A stretch of DNA of 64,000 bases from Actinopolyspora erythraea (GTDB lineage: Bacteria > Actinomycetota > Actinomycetes > Mycobacteriales > Pseudonocardiaceae), in assembly GCF_002263515.1 (NCBI RefSeq), contig NZ_CP022752.1, positions 4,030,001-4,094,000 of the forward strand, given 5' to 3'. Under the pieces are notes generated by a model that saw only the letters and a list, made by a program, of their open reading frames with translations, was not told the DNA's origin and ran no database searches. The position numbers and the translations under genes are program-made. Shown piece after piece: positions 1 to 8,712 of the stretch. Every line of letters begins with the position of its first letter. Positions within the stretch are counted from its first letter, which is position 1.

Positions 1-96
1 CGACACATCCGACTCACGCACCGGGGCCGAGCACGCTGCGACACGCCCGGTTCCGTAACCGACGCACCTGGCAGGACCGAAGAACCGAGCTACGCC

Positions 97-114
97 AAGC
101 GGCGCCAGCCGCTT
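97..114. terminator. Short hairpin, possible terminator
   Basis: A perfect 7-bp inverted repeat (aagcggc, loop gcca, gccgctt) lies in the non-coding left edge of the window, about 165 bases past the pepA stop. There is no T-tract. It could end leftward pepA transcription after the dispersed element or belong to whatever lies left of the window. The rest of bases 1-130 shows nothing coding. Confidence 0.3.
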
Positions 115-130
115 ACCACCACGCCCGCCC

Positions 131-270
131 ACCGGCACCGCCGCGGGTTCTCCGACGAGTGCCTCGCGAGGACCGCCGGAGACGTTGTGTAGTACCTACC
201 CGATGTCTCCGGCACCCGCAGCGAGGCACTCGCCGGAGGTTCCATCACGCAACCAGCTACGGAACCCGAG
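131..270 (+). repeat. Dispersed structured element, copy 1
   Basis: This stretch matches, in inverted orientation, the stretch at 41289-41427. Shared blocks include cggcaccg, cgggttctcc, ctcgcgaggac, a 21-base block containing agtacctacccgat, and a gaggttcc...cggaa-ccgag end. Its centre is a perfect 9-bp stem (175-183 pairing with 205-213) around the conserved 21-base loop. It lies 9 bases past the pepA stop, so in pepA sense it would be in the 3' untranslated region. I do not recognise it as a named RNA family or an insertion sequence. Confidence 0.7.
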
Positions 271-278
271 CCCCCGAT

Positions 279-1847
279 CTAATCCCCCAGGCCGGCGACG
301 AATTCGACGAGGGTCCGCGCGGCGAACCCGGTGGCCCCCGCCACGACCTCGTCGTAGGCCTTGTCGGCCCGCGCCGGACCGGCGATGTCCAGGTGGGCCC
401 ACGCAAGATTCCCGGTGAACTCCCGCAGGAAGAGGGCCGCCATCAGCCCGCCGGGGCCCTGGCCCGCCTGCTTGACGTCGGCGGTGGTGCCGCGGACATC
501 GGCCGCGTGGTCCTCGGAGAGCGGCATCGGCCACCAGCTCTCCCCCGTGCGTCGCCCGGCTTCGCGCACCCGCTCACCGAGCCGCTCGTCGCTGCTGAAC
601 ACACCCCCGGTGCGCAGCCCGAGGGCGACCTTCATCGCGCCGGTCAGCGTGGCGACGTCGACGAGCAGGTCCGGCTGGTGGTCGCGCACCGCGTAGCCGA
701 GGGCGTCGGCCATCACCATGCGCCCCTCGGCGTCGGTGTTGGCGACCTCGGTGGTGGTCCCGTCGTAGTGACGTACGACGTCACCGGGCCGGTAGGCCGA
801 GCCCGAGACGTGGTTCTCGGCCATGGGCACCAACGCCGTCACCCGCACGGGGAGCTCCATCCTGGCGATGGCGAGCATGGCTCCGATCACGGCACCGCCT
901 CCCGCCATGTCGGTGCGCATCATCTCCATGCCCTCGGCCGGTTTCAGCGAGATTCCCCCGGTGTCGAAGGTGATCCCCTTGCCCACGAACACGACGTGTT
1001 CGGCCTCGGTCCCGTCGGCACCGCCCCAGGTCAGCTCCAACAGCCGCGGCGGCCTGGCCGAACCGCCACCGACGGCGAGCACACCGCCGAACCCGTGCTC
1101 GGCCAGCCACTTCTCGTCCCGCACCGTGGCGTCGAGCCCGGGCACCGGGGCGGCCATGGCGGCGGCGGTGTTCGCCAGCCAAGCCGGATCCTTGATGTTG
1201 GACGGCGCGTTGGCGAGGTCCCGCGCGACCGCGGTGGCCGAGGCCCACTCCCGCGCGCGCCGCGCGGCGGTGCGCAGCCGTGCCGTGTCCTCCCCCTGGC
1301 GAGCCACCAGGAGCACCTTGCGCAGCCTGGGCGGCGCCGGACGCCTGCTCACCTTGAAGTGGTACTCCCCCAGCGCCAGCCCCAGCGTGAGCGCACTCAC
1401 CAGTTCCGGGGTGGCAGCGGCGGGCAGCCGGAACTGCACGTACTCCACGTCCAGCGCATCGCCGAGGTCCTCGGGATCGTTGCCCTCGCCACCGGAGTCC
1501 CCGATGCGGGCGCGGACAGCCCTGGCCAGCGCCCCGCCAGCGGTACGCCAGCGGGCCGGTTCGCCGTCACCGACCCCGACCGCCCAGCCGAGGCGCCCCT
1601 CCGACAACGGCAGCGTGCGGACCTCGCCCACCTTGCCGCTGGTGTCCAGCGCTCGCAGTGTCGCGGTGTCGAGGTCGAGCGACTCCGCCGCGGTACCGAG
1701 ATCCGGTTCCCCGTCGACGTCGACCACCGGAACCGCGGCCGGGATTCCCTCACCCCATCGCTCGACGACGTCGACTTCGACCAAGGCGGTCGGAATCACG
1801 GGAAGAACGGCCTCCGCACTCGAAGCCGCGGGAGCGGAACCGGACAC
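279..1847 (-). CDS. pepA: Leucyl aminopeptidase (M17 family)
   Basis: This cytosolic zinc/manganese aminopeptidase removes N-terminal residues from peptides. The 522-residue product has the usual M17 length. The C-terminal catalytic half carries VGKGITFDTGGISLKP (about 288-303), with the metal and catalytic lysine, and the family signature NTDAEGRM (370-377). The N-terminal 170 residues are the variable M17 N domain. Translation starts at a GTG with an AAGG-type ribosome site about eight bases upstream. It is transcribed leftward alone, and the dispersed element follows its stop. The family is clear, but the in vivo substrate is not. Confidence 0.95.
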   Translation of the reverse strand: MSGSAPAASSAEAVLPVIPTALVEVDVVERWGEGIPAAVPVVDVDGEPDLGTAAESLDLDTATLRALDTSGKVGEVRTLPLSEGRLGWAVGVGDGEPARWRTAGGALARAVRARIGDSGGEGNDPEDLGDALDVEYVQFRLPAAATPELVSALTLGLALGEYHFKVSRRPAPPRLRKVLLVARQGEDTARLRTAARRAREWASATAVARDLANAPSNIKDPAWLANTAAAMAAPVPGLDATVRDEKWLAEHGFGGVLAVGGGSARPPRLLELTWGGADGTEAEHVVFVGKGITFDTGGISLKPAEGMEMMRTDMAGGGAVIGAMLAIARMELPVRVTALVPMAENHVSGSAYRPGDVVRHYDGTTTEVANTDAEGRMVMADALGYAVRDHQPDLLVDVATLTGAMKVALGLRTGGVFSSDERLGERVREAGRRTGESWWPMPLSEDHAADVRGTTADVKQAGQGPGGLMAALFLREFTGNLAWAHLDIAGPARADKAYDEVVAGATGFAARTLVEFVAGLGD

Positions 1848-2042
1848 TGCGGCACCTTCCTGATCTGGTTGTTCGGTTGATTCGCGCTGACTTTCCAGCG
1901 GTGAAGATCACGCGGTGGAGGCCGTCACCGGCGGTCGCCCCCGCACCGAGCCGGTGCACCGGCGGAGTGACCCCGGCACCGCGGCGCCGGGATCGATCTT
2001 CGGCGGGGCGAGGTGTGACCCGCCGGTCACCTCACGGCGGCC

Positions 2043-2210
2043 TCAACCGGTGACCGAGTTTAGAGCCTCGCTCAGATTCGTGGCCTCCTCCATCGTCATT
2101 TCGACGACAAGACGCCCACCACCCTCGAGCGGGATGCGCATCACGACTCCGCGCCCCTCCTTAGTCACCTCGAGGGGACCGTCACCGGTCCGGGGCTTCA
2201 TGGCCGCCAT
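2043..2210 (-). CDS. DUF3117 family small protein
   Basis: This 55-residue protein is conserved across actinobacteria and has no established function. The sequence begins MAAMKPRTGDG and contains EGRGVVMRIPLEGGGRLVVE, matching the DUF3117 family from end to end. The start at 2210 is preferred over an upstream in-frame ATG at 2234, because GGAGGGAG lies just upstream and the family begins here. It stands alone between pepA (same strand) and a divergent enoyl-CoA hydratase. Confidence 0.9.
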   Translation of the reverse strand: MAAMKPRTGDGPLEVTKEGRGVVMRIPLEGGGRLVVEMTMEEATNLSEALNSVTG

Positions 2211-2661
2211 AGCGTGCTCCCTCCGTGAACTCATCCCACCGACTGGTCACCGGACCAGCCTTTGCCCTACATTCTCCCCCATCCGGACGCACCCGCGAAA
2301 CCGAACCGATCAACTTCCGTCCGTGTTGCGCTGCTCGAACAACGCGGCCGGGCGACGGACTCCGTCATCATGTCCCACCGATGGGCGAGTCGAAGTCCTC
2401 GCGGGCGAGCCGCCGAGACGGACGACCACCCAACGAGAAGTGGGAAACAGCACACCGGACATCCCATCACAGGAACGAATCACGGTTTCCGTCCCGGTCA
2501 GCGCGGGAAGCCATCGGAGTCCGACCGCCACGGGCGCACCGCTACCCCTCACCCGAAACGGGCTCTACTGTGGAACCGGATCGAACGAGGCCGACCGTGG
2601 TGAGCATCACATCGAACGCGGGCGGGGCGACCATCCGAGCCGAGAACAAGGGAGACTTGAC
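2211..2661. other. Divergent intergenic region, no gene seen
   Basis: About 450 bases separate DUF3117 from the enoyl-CoA hydratase. Open frames here have no recognisable content or supporting ribosome sites. The stretch must hold the two divergent promoters, but I cannot place -35/-10 boxes with confidence. Confidence 0.5.
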
Positions 2662-3450
2662 GTGACCGAGGTACTGCTGACCGAGAACATCGACGGCGTC
2701 CGTCGAATCACACTCAACCGGCCGGATTCGTACAACTCGCTCACCGTGGAGCTCAAGGAGCGGTTGATCGAGGCGTTCCGCCAGGCCGCGGCCGACGATT
2801 CGGTGCGGGCGGTGGTCGTCACCGGCTCGGGCAAGGCGTTCTGCGCCGGTCAGGACCTCAAAGAGCACATCAGCCAGCTGGACTCCGGTGACGACACTCC
2901 CATGCGCACCGTGGAGGAGCACTACAACCCGCTGATCCGCGCGGTCACCACGCTGCCCAAGCCGGTGATCGCCGCGATCAACGGTGTCGCGGCCGGAGCG
3001 GGCGCCTCGTTGGCCTACGCCTGTGACCTCCGCGTCGCGGCGGAGAACGCCAAGTTCGTGATGTCGTTCGCGGACGTTGGGCTGTCCACCGACTCGGGGG
3101 CCTCCTGGACCCTGCCGCGCCTGGTCGGCTACGGCCGCGCGATGGAACTGCTGCTGCTGGGGGAGACCGTGACGGCGGAGGCTGCCGAGCGGATGGGCAT
3201 GGTCAACCGCGTGGTGGCGGCGGGCGAGGCCGCCGCCAACGCCACCGAACTGGCGGGACGCATGGCCACCGGCCCGACCAGCGCCTACGCCAGGATCAAG
3301 GAGACGATGCTCGCCGCGGCGGCCGAGGGGCTGGACGAGACCCTTGCCGTGGAGGCCGGGGCGCAGAACCAGTGCGGAAACACGCACGACCACCGGGAAG
3401 CCGTGGACGCCTTCGTCGCGAAGCGCTCCCCGGAGTTCACCGGTCACTGA
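2662..3450 (+). CDS. Enoyl-CoA hydratase/isomerase, PaaG-like
   Basis: This 262-residue crotonase-fold enzyme acts on acyl-CoA thioesters. FCAGQDLKEH and NGVAAGAGASLAYACDLR form the oxyanion hole and CoA-binding region. FADVGLSTDSGASWTLPRLVG is at the active-site position where PaaG (1,2-epoxyphenylacetyl-CoA isomerase) carries Asp, so it is closer to PaaG than to classical FadB-type hydratases. The start is GTG at 2662 with AAGGGAGA just upstream. The frame is open much further upstream, but that part lacks family similarity. No other phenylacetate genes are nearby, so the pathway is undecided. Confidence 0.88.
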   Translation: MTEVLLTENIDGVRRITLNRPDSYNSLTVELKERLIEAFRQAAADDSVRAVVVTGSGKAFCAGQDLKEHISQLDSGDDTPMRTVEEHYNPLIRAVTTLPKPVIAAINGVAAGAGASLAYACDLRVAAENAKFVMSFADVGLSTDSGASWTLPRLVGYGRAMELLLLGETVTAEAAERMGMVNRVVAAGEAAANATELAGRMATGPTSAYARIKETMLAAAAEGLDETLAVEAGAQNQCGNTHDHREAVDAFVAKRSPEFTGH

Positions 3451-3555
3451 ACGATCCTCGTCGGACCTCCTCCGGAGGGGCCGGGACCGGTTCGGCGCCC
3501 ACCCGCGCGTCCGGCCCCGGAACCGGCCGGGCGGTGGACCGGCTCGGGCGATGGC

Positions 3556-4125
3556 TCAGCCTGCGAGCCAGCACTCGGCCACGTGGTCGTCGACCATCCC
3601 CGTCGCCTGCATCAACGCGTAGCAGGTGGTGGGCCCGACGAAACGGAAACCGTGCCCGCGCAGCCGGGCGGACATCGCGCTGGACTCGGGGGTGTTGGCG
3701 GGCACCTCGGCCGAGGTGCCCGGACGTGTCCGCGCACCCGGCTCCGGGGCGAAGGACCAGAGCAGCTCGTCCAGCGGGCGCTCCAGTTCGAGCACGGCCC
3801 GTGCGTTGCCGACGACCGCGTCGATCTTGGCCCGGTTCCGCACGATGCCCCGGTCGGCGAGCAGCCGCTGCCTGTCGTGCTCGTCGAACTCCGCCACCCG
3901 CCGGGGTTCGAAATCGGCGAAGGCCACCCGGAAGGCCGGGCGCTTGCGCAGGATGGTCAACCAGGACAGGCCGGACTGGAAGGACTCCAGGCACAGGCGC
4001 TCGAACATCGCCCGCTGCCCGTGCACCGGCTTTCCCCACTCGGTGTCGTGGTACTCCCGATAGTCCGGCGGCGCCGCGCCCCAGTGGCACCGCTTCCTGC
4101 CGTCGTCACCGGTGATCGCGCTCAC
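3556..4125 (-). CDS. tag: DNA-3-methyladenine glycosylase I
   Basis: This base-excision repair enzyme removes 3-methyladenine from alkylated DNA. The 189-residue product has the Tag zinc site: Cys13 and His26 near the N-terminus (spaced as in E. coli C4/H17) and a C-terminal DDHVAECW with His and Cys four residues apart (as in H175/C179). DYREYHDTEWG and ESFQSGLSWLTILRKR are typical. The start is GTG at 4125 after GGAGGCGCG. It overlaps the stop of the upstream SRPBCC gene in a GTGA, so the two are probably translationally coupled. Confidence 0.94.
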   Translation of the reverse strand: MSAITGDDGRKRCHWGAAPPDYREYHDTEWGKPVHGQRAMFERLCLESFQSGLSWLTILRKRPAFRVAFADFEPRRVAEFDEHDRQRLLADRGIVRNRAKIDAVVGNARAVLELERPLDELLWSFAPEPGARTRPGTSAEVPANTPESSAMSARLRGHGFRFVGPTTCYALMQATGMVDDHVAECWLAG

Positions 4126-4583
4126 CGCGCCTCCTGACCTCCCTCGTGGTCCCGACAGAACACGGCGAAGGAACGCAGCGAACGCCGCAGTCCCCACACG
4201 ACGGCGGGGGCCACCAGTGGCCAGGCGACCGCGAGCACGGTGGGGAACTCGAACCTCTCCCACCACACGAACCGGCTACGCCCCGCTCCGGCGGGTTCCA
4301 CGGTGAAGCCGCCCGTTCCCCGGACCAGGTTTCCGGTGTGCCGCACGGCACACTCCGAGGGAGGCCGCCACACCTCGATCCGCATCGTGTCGAGCACCCC
4401 CAGCGATCCGAGACCGGTGAAGGCGGCCAGTTCCGAACCGGGGCCGTCGCCCCCGCCGCCGGTCACCCACACCCGGGTGCCCGTCATCCACTCACCCTGC
4501 CTGGTCCAGTCGGTCGCGGCGGCCCACACCGCCTCCGGCTCGCGTGGTACGGACACCTCGGCCCGCAGCAGACGTTCGATCAC
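4122..4583 (-). CDS. SRPBCC (START-like) domain protein
   Basis: This 153-residue protein is of the polyketide-cyclase/START-like ligand-binding fold. The pattern is a strand rich in AEVSVPREPEAVW, then WTRQGEWM, a glycine-rich loop, and a C-terminal long helix (WPLVAPAVVWGLRRSL). Such proteins bind lipids or other hydrophobic ligands, and no substrate can be named. The start is GTG at 4583 behind GGAGGCGG. It is co-transcribed with tag through a 4-base overlap. Confidence 0.75.
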   Translation of the reverse strand: MIERLLRAEVSVPREPEAVWAAATDWTRQGEWMTGTRVWVTGGGGDGPGSELAAFTGLGSLGVLDTMRIEVWRPPSECAVRHTGNLVRGTGGFTVEPAGAGRSRFVWWERFEFPTVLAVAWPLVAPAVVWGLRRSLRSFAVFCRDHEGGQEAR

Positions 4584-4660
4584 GTTTCCGCCTCCCCTCC
4601 GAGGCCTCGGGTGTGGTGTCCGCTCGGCGACGTCCGGACCGGCGAGCGCCCGCCGTCCCG

Positions 4661-5008
4661 TCACTCCCGCCCGGTGGGGCCGTCCCAGTCCTCCGAACGC
4701 CCGGGACTCTCGGCGTCCCGGAGCGACTGTTCGAGCGAGGCCACGCGCTGCCGCGCGTCGTCGAGCTCGTCGGCCAGCCGATCCAGCGCCCAGTCCACCT
4801 CGGAGGCCTTGTAACCGCGGAAGACCTGCTGGAAGCGTAGTGAACGCACGTCGTGGCCCGTCACGGGTGGCGGCGGCAACCGGGTCGGTGTGGCCCCCGG
4901 ACGCAACGGCTCCAGTTCCTCGCCGCGCCCGAACACGAGAACGGCCAGCAGGTAGACCACCGCCGCCACCGCGAGCACGATCACGACGTAGATGAGTGCA
5001 CTTGCCAC
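4661..5008 (-). CDS. Membrane-anchored DivIVA-domain protein
   Basis: The product is about 115 residues. One hydrophobic segment lies near residues 5-27 (IYVVIVLAVAAVVYLLAVLVF), followed by a proline-rich linker and a DivIVA N-terminal-like motif (RFQQVFRGYKASEVDWALDRL, about 58-78). It ends in a short coiled coil (about 70-100). DivIVA-type domains sense curved membrane or poles in actinobacterial growth, so a cell-envelope role is inferred. The GTG at 5008 is chosen because it places the membrane segment at the N-terminus. No strong ribosome site is visible. Confidence 0.75.
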   Translation of the reverse strand: MASALIYVVIVLAVAAVVYLLAVLVFGRGEELEPLRPGATPTRLPPPPVTGHDVRSLRFQQVFRGYKASEVDWALDRLADELDDARQRVASLEQSLRDAESPGRSEDWDGPTGRE

Positions 5009-5141
5009 AGCACAGATCGTGGCACGCCGCTCCCCTCCGAGCGCGGAGACCGGTGCGCGCCCCGCGCTACCGTCCCCGTGGGCTCCCCGCACCGGAGCAC
5101 ACCGCCCCTCCTCCGAGCGGCCCGGCCCCGGCGAAGCGCCG

Positions 5142-5477
5142 CTAACCGACGGAGGCGGTGCGCGCCCCGAGCACGCCGTCTATGGCCGCCGTGAACTCGC
5201 GCCAGGCTCGCCGTTCGTCGTTGAGGGTGCGCATCCCGGACTGCGTCAGACTGTACGTCCGCCGCTGCCTGCCCCCGACCGTGCTCCACTCGCTGCGGAC
5301 GTAGCCCGCTCGTTCGAGCCGCCGCAGCGCCGGGTACACGGTTCCGGTGGGCAGCGACACGGCCCCACCACTGCGTTGTTGCAGTGCCTCGATGATCGCG
5401 TAGCCGTGCAGCCGCTTGCCGTCCAGTGTGGCCAGCAGCAGTCCGTCCAAGTGACCGCGGAGGGCATCAGCTTTCAC
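5142..5477 (-). CDS. PadR family transcriptional regulator
   Basis: This 111-residue winged-helix repressor is of the PadR class. It has LHGYAIIEALQQRSGG followed by PTGTVYPALRRLERAGYVRSEW, the recognition-helix and wing region. A short C-terminal helix suits the small PadR-s2 type. The gene is divergent from the membrane-protein gene at 5726, with about 250 bases between them, so it may control that pair. Its ligand is unknown. Confidence 0.88.
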   Translation of the reverse strand: MKADALRGHLDGLLLATLDGKRLHGYAIIEALQQRSGGAVSLPTGTVYPALRRLERAGYVRSEWSTVGGRQRRTYSLTQSGMRTLNDERRAWREFTAAIDGVLGARTASVG

Positions 5478-5725
5478 AGGTAGCCACTCTACGTTCCCGG
5501 GTGGACACTGTCACCGCCTTTACCGCAAGAGACTTAGGTCCCGTGACCGCACCGGGGACGTTGATCCGACTCACAGGAGGATCACTCGTCCACCGTCCGG
5601 CGCCGCCCGCGCCCACACTCCGGACTCTGCTCCGTTCGAGTGAGTTACACGCGATCCGCCACCGGCGGAAGAACCGACGTGGAAGATCAACCGCAGGACG
5701 GATTCCCCTCGCGACGAGGTGTTCG

Positions 5726-7480
5726 ATGCAACCGCCCCCGCAAGGTCCCGGCGAAGGAACCGACGAGCGGTCACACCAGGCCCACCACCCCGAGGTGGAC
5801 GGCCACCTCGTGGCCGCCGTACACCTCAAACCGGAGCTGGCCGACCGACTCATCGACAACTACACGAGCGCCCCACGCGAAGCACTTCCCCCGCCGCAGG
5901 GTACCGACGCGGTGAACGTACTCACCCAGGCGCTCACCGCCCGCCGGAAGCGCCGGATACGTGACGTCCTGCTGCTGGTGCTGACATCGCTGGCCGGCCT
6001 CACCCTCTTCCCCTACACGGTGATGTTCGTGCTCGGTCTGGCCGCGCTGTGGCTGTTCTGGTCCCTGACCTTCGGAGCACGTCGACAACTCCTCGGGATC
6101 GCGCCGAAAGCGCGCGCCGACGAGGAGGAACCCCACCCCCTGGGCATCCTGATCACGTGTGTCTTCCTCGGCGGCGCGTTCGTGGTGCTGTCCTTCGCCA
6201 CCCGGCTGTCCACATCGCTGAGCTCCGAGCGAAGCACCTACTACTCGGAACCCGACGCGTTCCCACGCCCGTCCGCCGGGACCGCGCTGCTCACGCCCGT
6301 CCTGCTGTTCGTGCTCTGCCTCGTGGCGATCCTCGCGGTTCTGCTGCTGGACAAGTGGGTCACCAGGCACCTGGTGGCCAGTCACGGCGGCAGGATCCCC
6401 CGCCGAACCAACCTACTGGTCGCGGGAACGGCCAACTCGCTGGTCAACAGCGTCCGGCGCCGCTACGGGGAACTACTGGCTGCGGTCGCCCAGCGAGGTG
6501 ACGGGCGCACGGTGCTGGCGCACGCGGGCTGGGACGCCTTCGTCGGGTACGGCGAGAAGGTCAACGCCTGGACGTTGCCGCTCGTGCTGCGCACCCGTTC
6601 GGAGGAAGCGGATCCACCGGTGCTGCACCCCAGGGAGGTCTACAGTGCGGTGACCGAGGAACTGCGGTCGATGTGGGACTCCGACCTGCTCGCCCCCGGC
6701 AGGAGACTGCGCGGGCTCACCGTGGGACCGCTCGTGGTCGTCAACACCAGGGGGCTCCGCGAGAACCGGAACACGCACACCGCCCGGACGCTGCTGTCGA
6801 GCGAAACCGGGCAACCGGTGGACCGAACCGACGCGGAGACGTTGAACCAACTGATCGACGAGGACTTCGAATGGGTCCGGCACTTCCAGCACAGTTCCGT
6901 GATGAGCTGGAACTCCGACCAGCTGATCTCCACGATGTTCAACATCGGTTGCGACAACCGCACGCTCTACCTGGAGTGGAACGCCTACTGCCTGTATCCG
7001 ATGGCACAGCGCTACCGGCTGGCCGGTTTCCTGCGGCCGTCCGGGAAGCAGGTCGTCGCGGCGACGCTGCTGGAGTTCCTCCAGTTGCTGGGCAGCCTGG
7101 CATGGCGAGCGAAGAACCTGAACAGGGCGACCGACCCGGCCACCGGGAGATCGTTCCCCGGCCGCGACCGGAACGTGCGAAGCATCCGGGAACTGGTCGC
7201 CGAGGAGCACTGCGCCAACGAGTTCCAGGACCTGGACGGCCAGCGTCACATGACTCTGCTGGAGGAACGCACCCTCTCCGCGGTGCGCAACCACCTCTCC
7301 GAGCGCGGTTTCGACACCGAAGGGCTGGAACAGCACACCACCCAGATCATCAGCAACACCAGCAACAGCTTCAACAACTCGCAGTTCCTCGGACCGCAGA
7401 ACTTCGGTGAGGGAGGTTCGGCGGTTTCCGCACCTCCACGCCACACCCCGTCCGGAGGCGTTCGTAAGGAGAGCGATTGA
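5726..7480 (+). CDS. Four-helix membrane protein with GPQNF tail
   Basis: The family is not recognised. The 584-residue product has a hydrophilic N-terminus, four predicted membrane segments (about 80-98, 99-115, 139-157, 187-207) and a large soluble C-terminal region (about 210-584). The last 60 residues are Asn/Ser-rich (SNTSNSFNNSQ) and then read FLGPQNFGEGGSA (554-566). The next gene starts with nearly the same motif. The start is ATG at 5726 behind GAGG, seven bases away. Its stop overlaps the TTG start of the next gene, so the two form an operon. No catalytic motif was seen. Confidence 0.7.
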   Translation: MQPPPQGPGEGTDERSHQAHHPEVDGHLVAAVHLKPELADRLIDNYTSAPREALPPPQGTDAVNVLTQALTARRKRRIRDVLLLVLTSLAGLTLFPYTVMFVLGLAALWLFWSLTFGARRQLLGIAPKARADEEEPHPLGILITCVFLGGAFVVLSFATRLSTSLSSERSTYYSEPDAFPRPSAGTALLTPVLLFVLCLVAILAVLLLDKWVTRHLVASHGGRIPRRTNLLVAGTANSLVNSVRRRYGELLAAVAQRGDGRTVLAHAGWDAFVGYGEKVNAWTLPLVLRTRSEEADPPVLHPREVYSAVTEELRSMWDSDLLAPGRRLRGLTVGPLVVVNTRGLRENRNTHTARTLLSSETGQPVDRTDAETLNQLIDEDFEWVRHFQHSSVMSWNSDQLISTMFNIGCDNRTLYLEWNAYCLYPMAQRYRLAGFLRPSGKQVVAATLLEFLQLLGSLAWRAKNLNRATDPATGRSFPGRDRNVRSIRELVAEEHCANEFQDLDGQRHMTLLEERTLSAVRNHLSERGFDTEGLEQHTTQIISNTSNSFNNSQFLGPQNFGEGGSAVSAPPRHTPSGGVRKESD

Positions 7481-7833
7481 ACGAGAGCGGGCAGACGTTC
7501 AACTTCGAGGGGAACTCGTTCCACGGGCCGCAGAACTTCGCTCCCGGTGGAAGCGCCTACATAACCCAGGGTGACGGGCAGCGGGGGGAACTCGACCAGC
7601 TGCGCGAGCTCGTGGCGGAGTTGGTCGAGTCGCTGTCGCGGTACTCGGACGGCGACGTCGACGGCGCGCGGGCGTACGACCAGGCCAGCGAGATGGCCGA
7701 GCTGCTGGAGACGACTTCCCCGGACGGGGAGAGCGTCCGGAGGAAGTGGTCCAGACTGCGCCCGCTGCTGGAGACACTGGGAACCGTCGGGTCGGTGGCC
7801 TCGATCGCTGGACTGCTCGGCAACCTGTTCTGA
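7477..7833 (+). CDS. Small GPQNF-motif protein, hydrophobic C-terminus
   Basis: This 118-residue product is of unknown family. The N-terminal part reads FNFEGNSFHGPQNFAPGGSA (8-26), which repeats the FxGPQNFxxGGSA motif at the end of the preceding membrane protein. Residues 38-80 are an acidic helical stretch. Residues 97-118 form a hydrophobic, glycine-spaced tail (GTVGSVASIAGLLGNLF) that could insert in membrane. Translation starts at TTG with AAGGAG upstream and overlaps the previous stop (TTGA). Shared motif and coupling suggest the two proteins act together. Confidence 0.75.
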   Translation: MNESGQTFNFEGNSFHGPQNFAPGGSAYITQGDGQRGELDQLRELVAELVESLSRYSDGDVDGARAYDQASEMAELLETTSPDGESVRRKWSRLRPLLETLGTVGSVASIAGLLGNLF

Positions 7834-7969
7834 ACGGCGGGGCCGCGTCCGCGCGAGCGCCACGCCGGTGACGAGCGCTGGTGGGGACGGGGGCCGTCCC
7901 GGCTCCCGGCGCGCGGAAGAGTTCGGCCGGGCGGTGCTCGGCGGAGTTCCGCCCGGAACCGGGAGCTCG

Positions 7970-8542
7970 TCATTCCACCCCGCACGCCCGGAGCGCCGAC
8001 TCCACGTCCTCGACCACGGTCAGCGCCTCCAACGACTCCCGGGAGGCGAAACCGGACTCCACGAGTCCGCGGCTCCAGTCGAGCAGCGGGCGGTAGTGCC
8101 CGTCGGGGTCCAGCAGCACCACGGGTTTGGCGTGCATACCGATGTAGCGCGAGGTCCACACCTCGAACAGCTCCTCACAGGTGCCTATCCCGCCCGGCAA
8201 CGCGAGGAAGGCCGTGGCGTGCGCGTCCATGAGGCCCTTGCGCTCCCGCATCGTGTCCACCACCAGCAGCTCGTCCGCCTCGGTGTCGGCCACCTCCCGC
8301 TCGACCAGCTCGCGGGGGATCACACCGACGGTGCGGGCCCCGCCCGCGCGGGCGGCTCGGGCGACCTCGCCCATCATGGACACCCGGCCACCACCGGAGA
8401 CCAGCCGCCAACCACGTTCGGCGATCCCCGTCCCCACCTCTGCGGCCAGCCTTACGTACCGTTCCGGCACCGGACGCGACGCGCAGTAGACGCACACGGT
8501 GACCCGTCCGGTTTCCCCCTGCTTCTCGCCATGCTGTGTCAT
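7970..8542 (-). CDS. LOG family protein (TIGR00730)
   Basis: This 190-residue Rossmann-fold protein is of the LOG family, whose characterised members release the base from cytokinin riboside monophosphates or other nucleotides. The family motif is complete: SGGGRVSMMGEVARAA for nucleotide binding and PGGIGTCEELFE, with the catalytic Glu. The start at 8542 follows GGAGG. A longer paralogue lies just upstream on the same strand. The real nucleotide substrate cannot be told from sequence. Confidence 0.88.
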   Translation of the reverse strand: MTQHGEKQGETGRVTVCVYCASRPVPERYVRLAAEVGTGIAERGWRLVSGGGRVSMMGEVARAARAGGARTVGVIPRELVEREVADTEADELLVVDTMRERKGLMDAHATAFLALPGGIGTCEELFEVWTSRYIGMHAKPVVLLDPDGHYRPLLDWSRGLVESGFASRESLEALTVVEDVESALRACGVE

Positions 8543-8712
8543 CCTGCCTCCGCACAACTCGTACCGCCGCGAACTCCGGCACGGCGAGCTTCTCGGGGAG
8601 CCCCGCCGGGACTCCGACCTGACGTGGTTGCCACCCGGTGGCGTGGCCGCCGGCGGAACCGGCCGTCGCCCCGTCCGGCGAGCGGCCGACGAGCGCCCGG
8701 GAAGGAACCGGG

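Noticed and set aside
159..1880. Long rightward open frame opposite pepA
   Set aside because: It is the antisense shadow of a clear M17 aminopeptidase. The translation is Arg/Gly/Pro low-complexity with no family motif.
1915..2661. Upstream extension of the enoyl-CoA hydratase frame
   Set aside because: The frame is open, but the extra 249 codons have no family similarity, and a GTG with a good ribosome site marks the true start at 2662.
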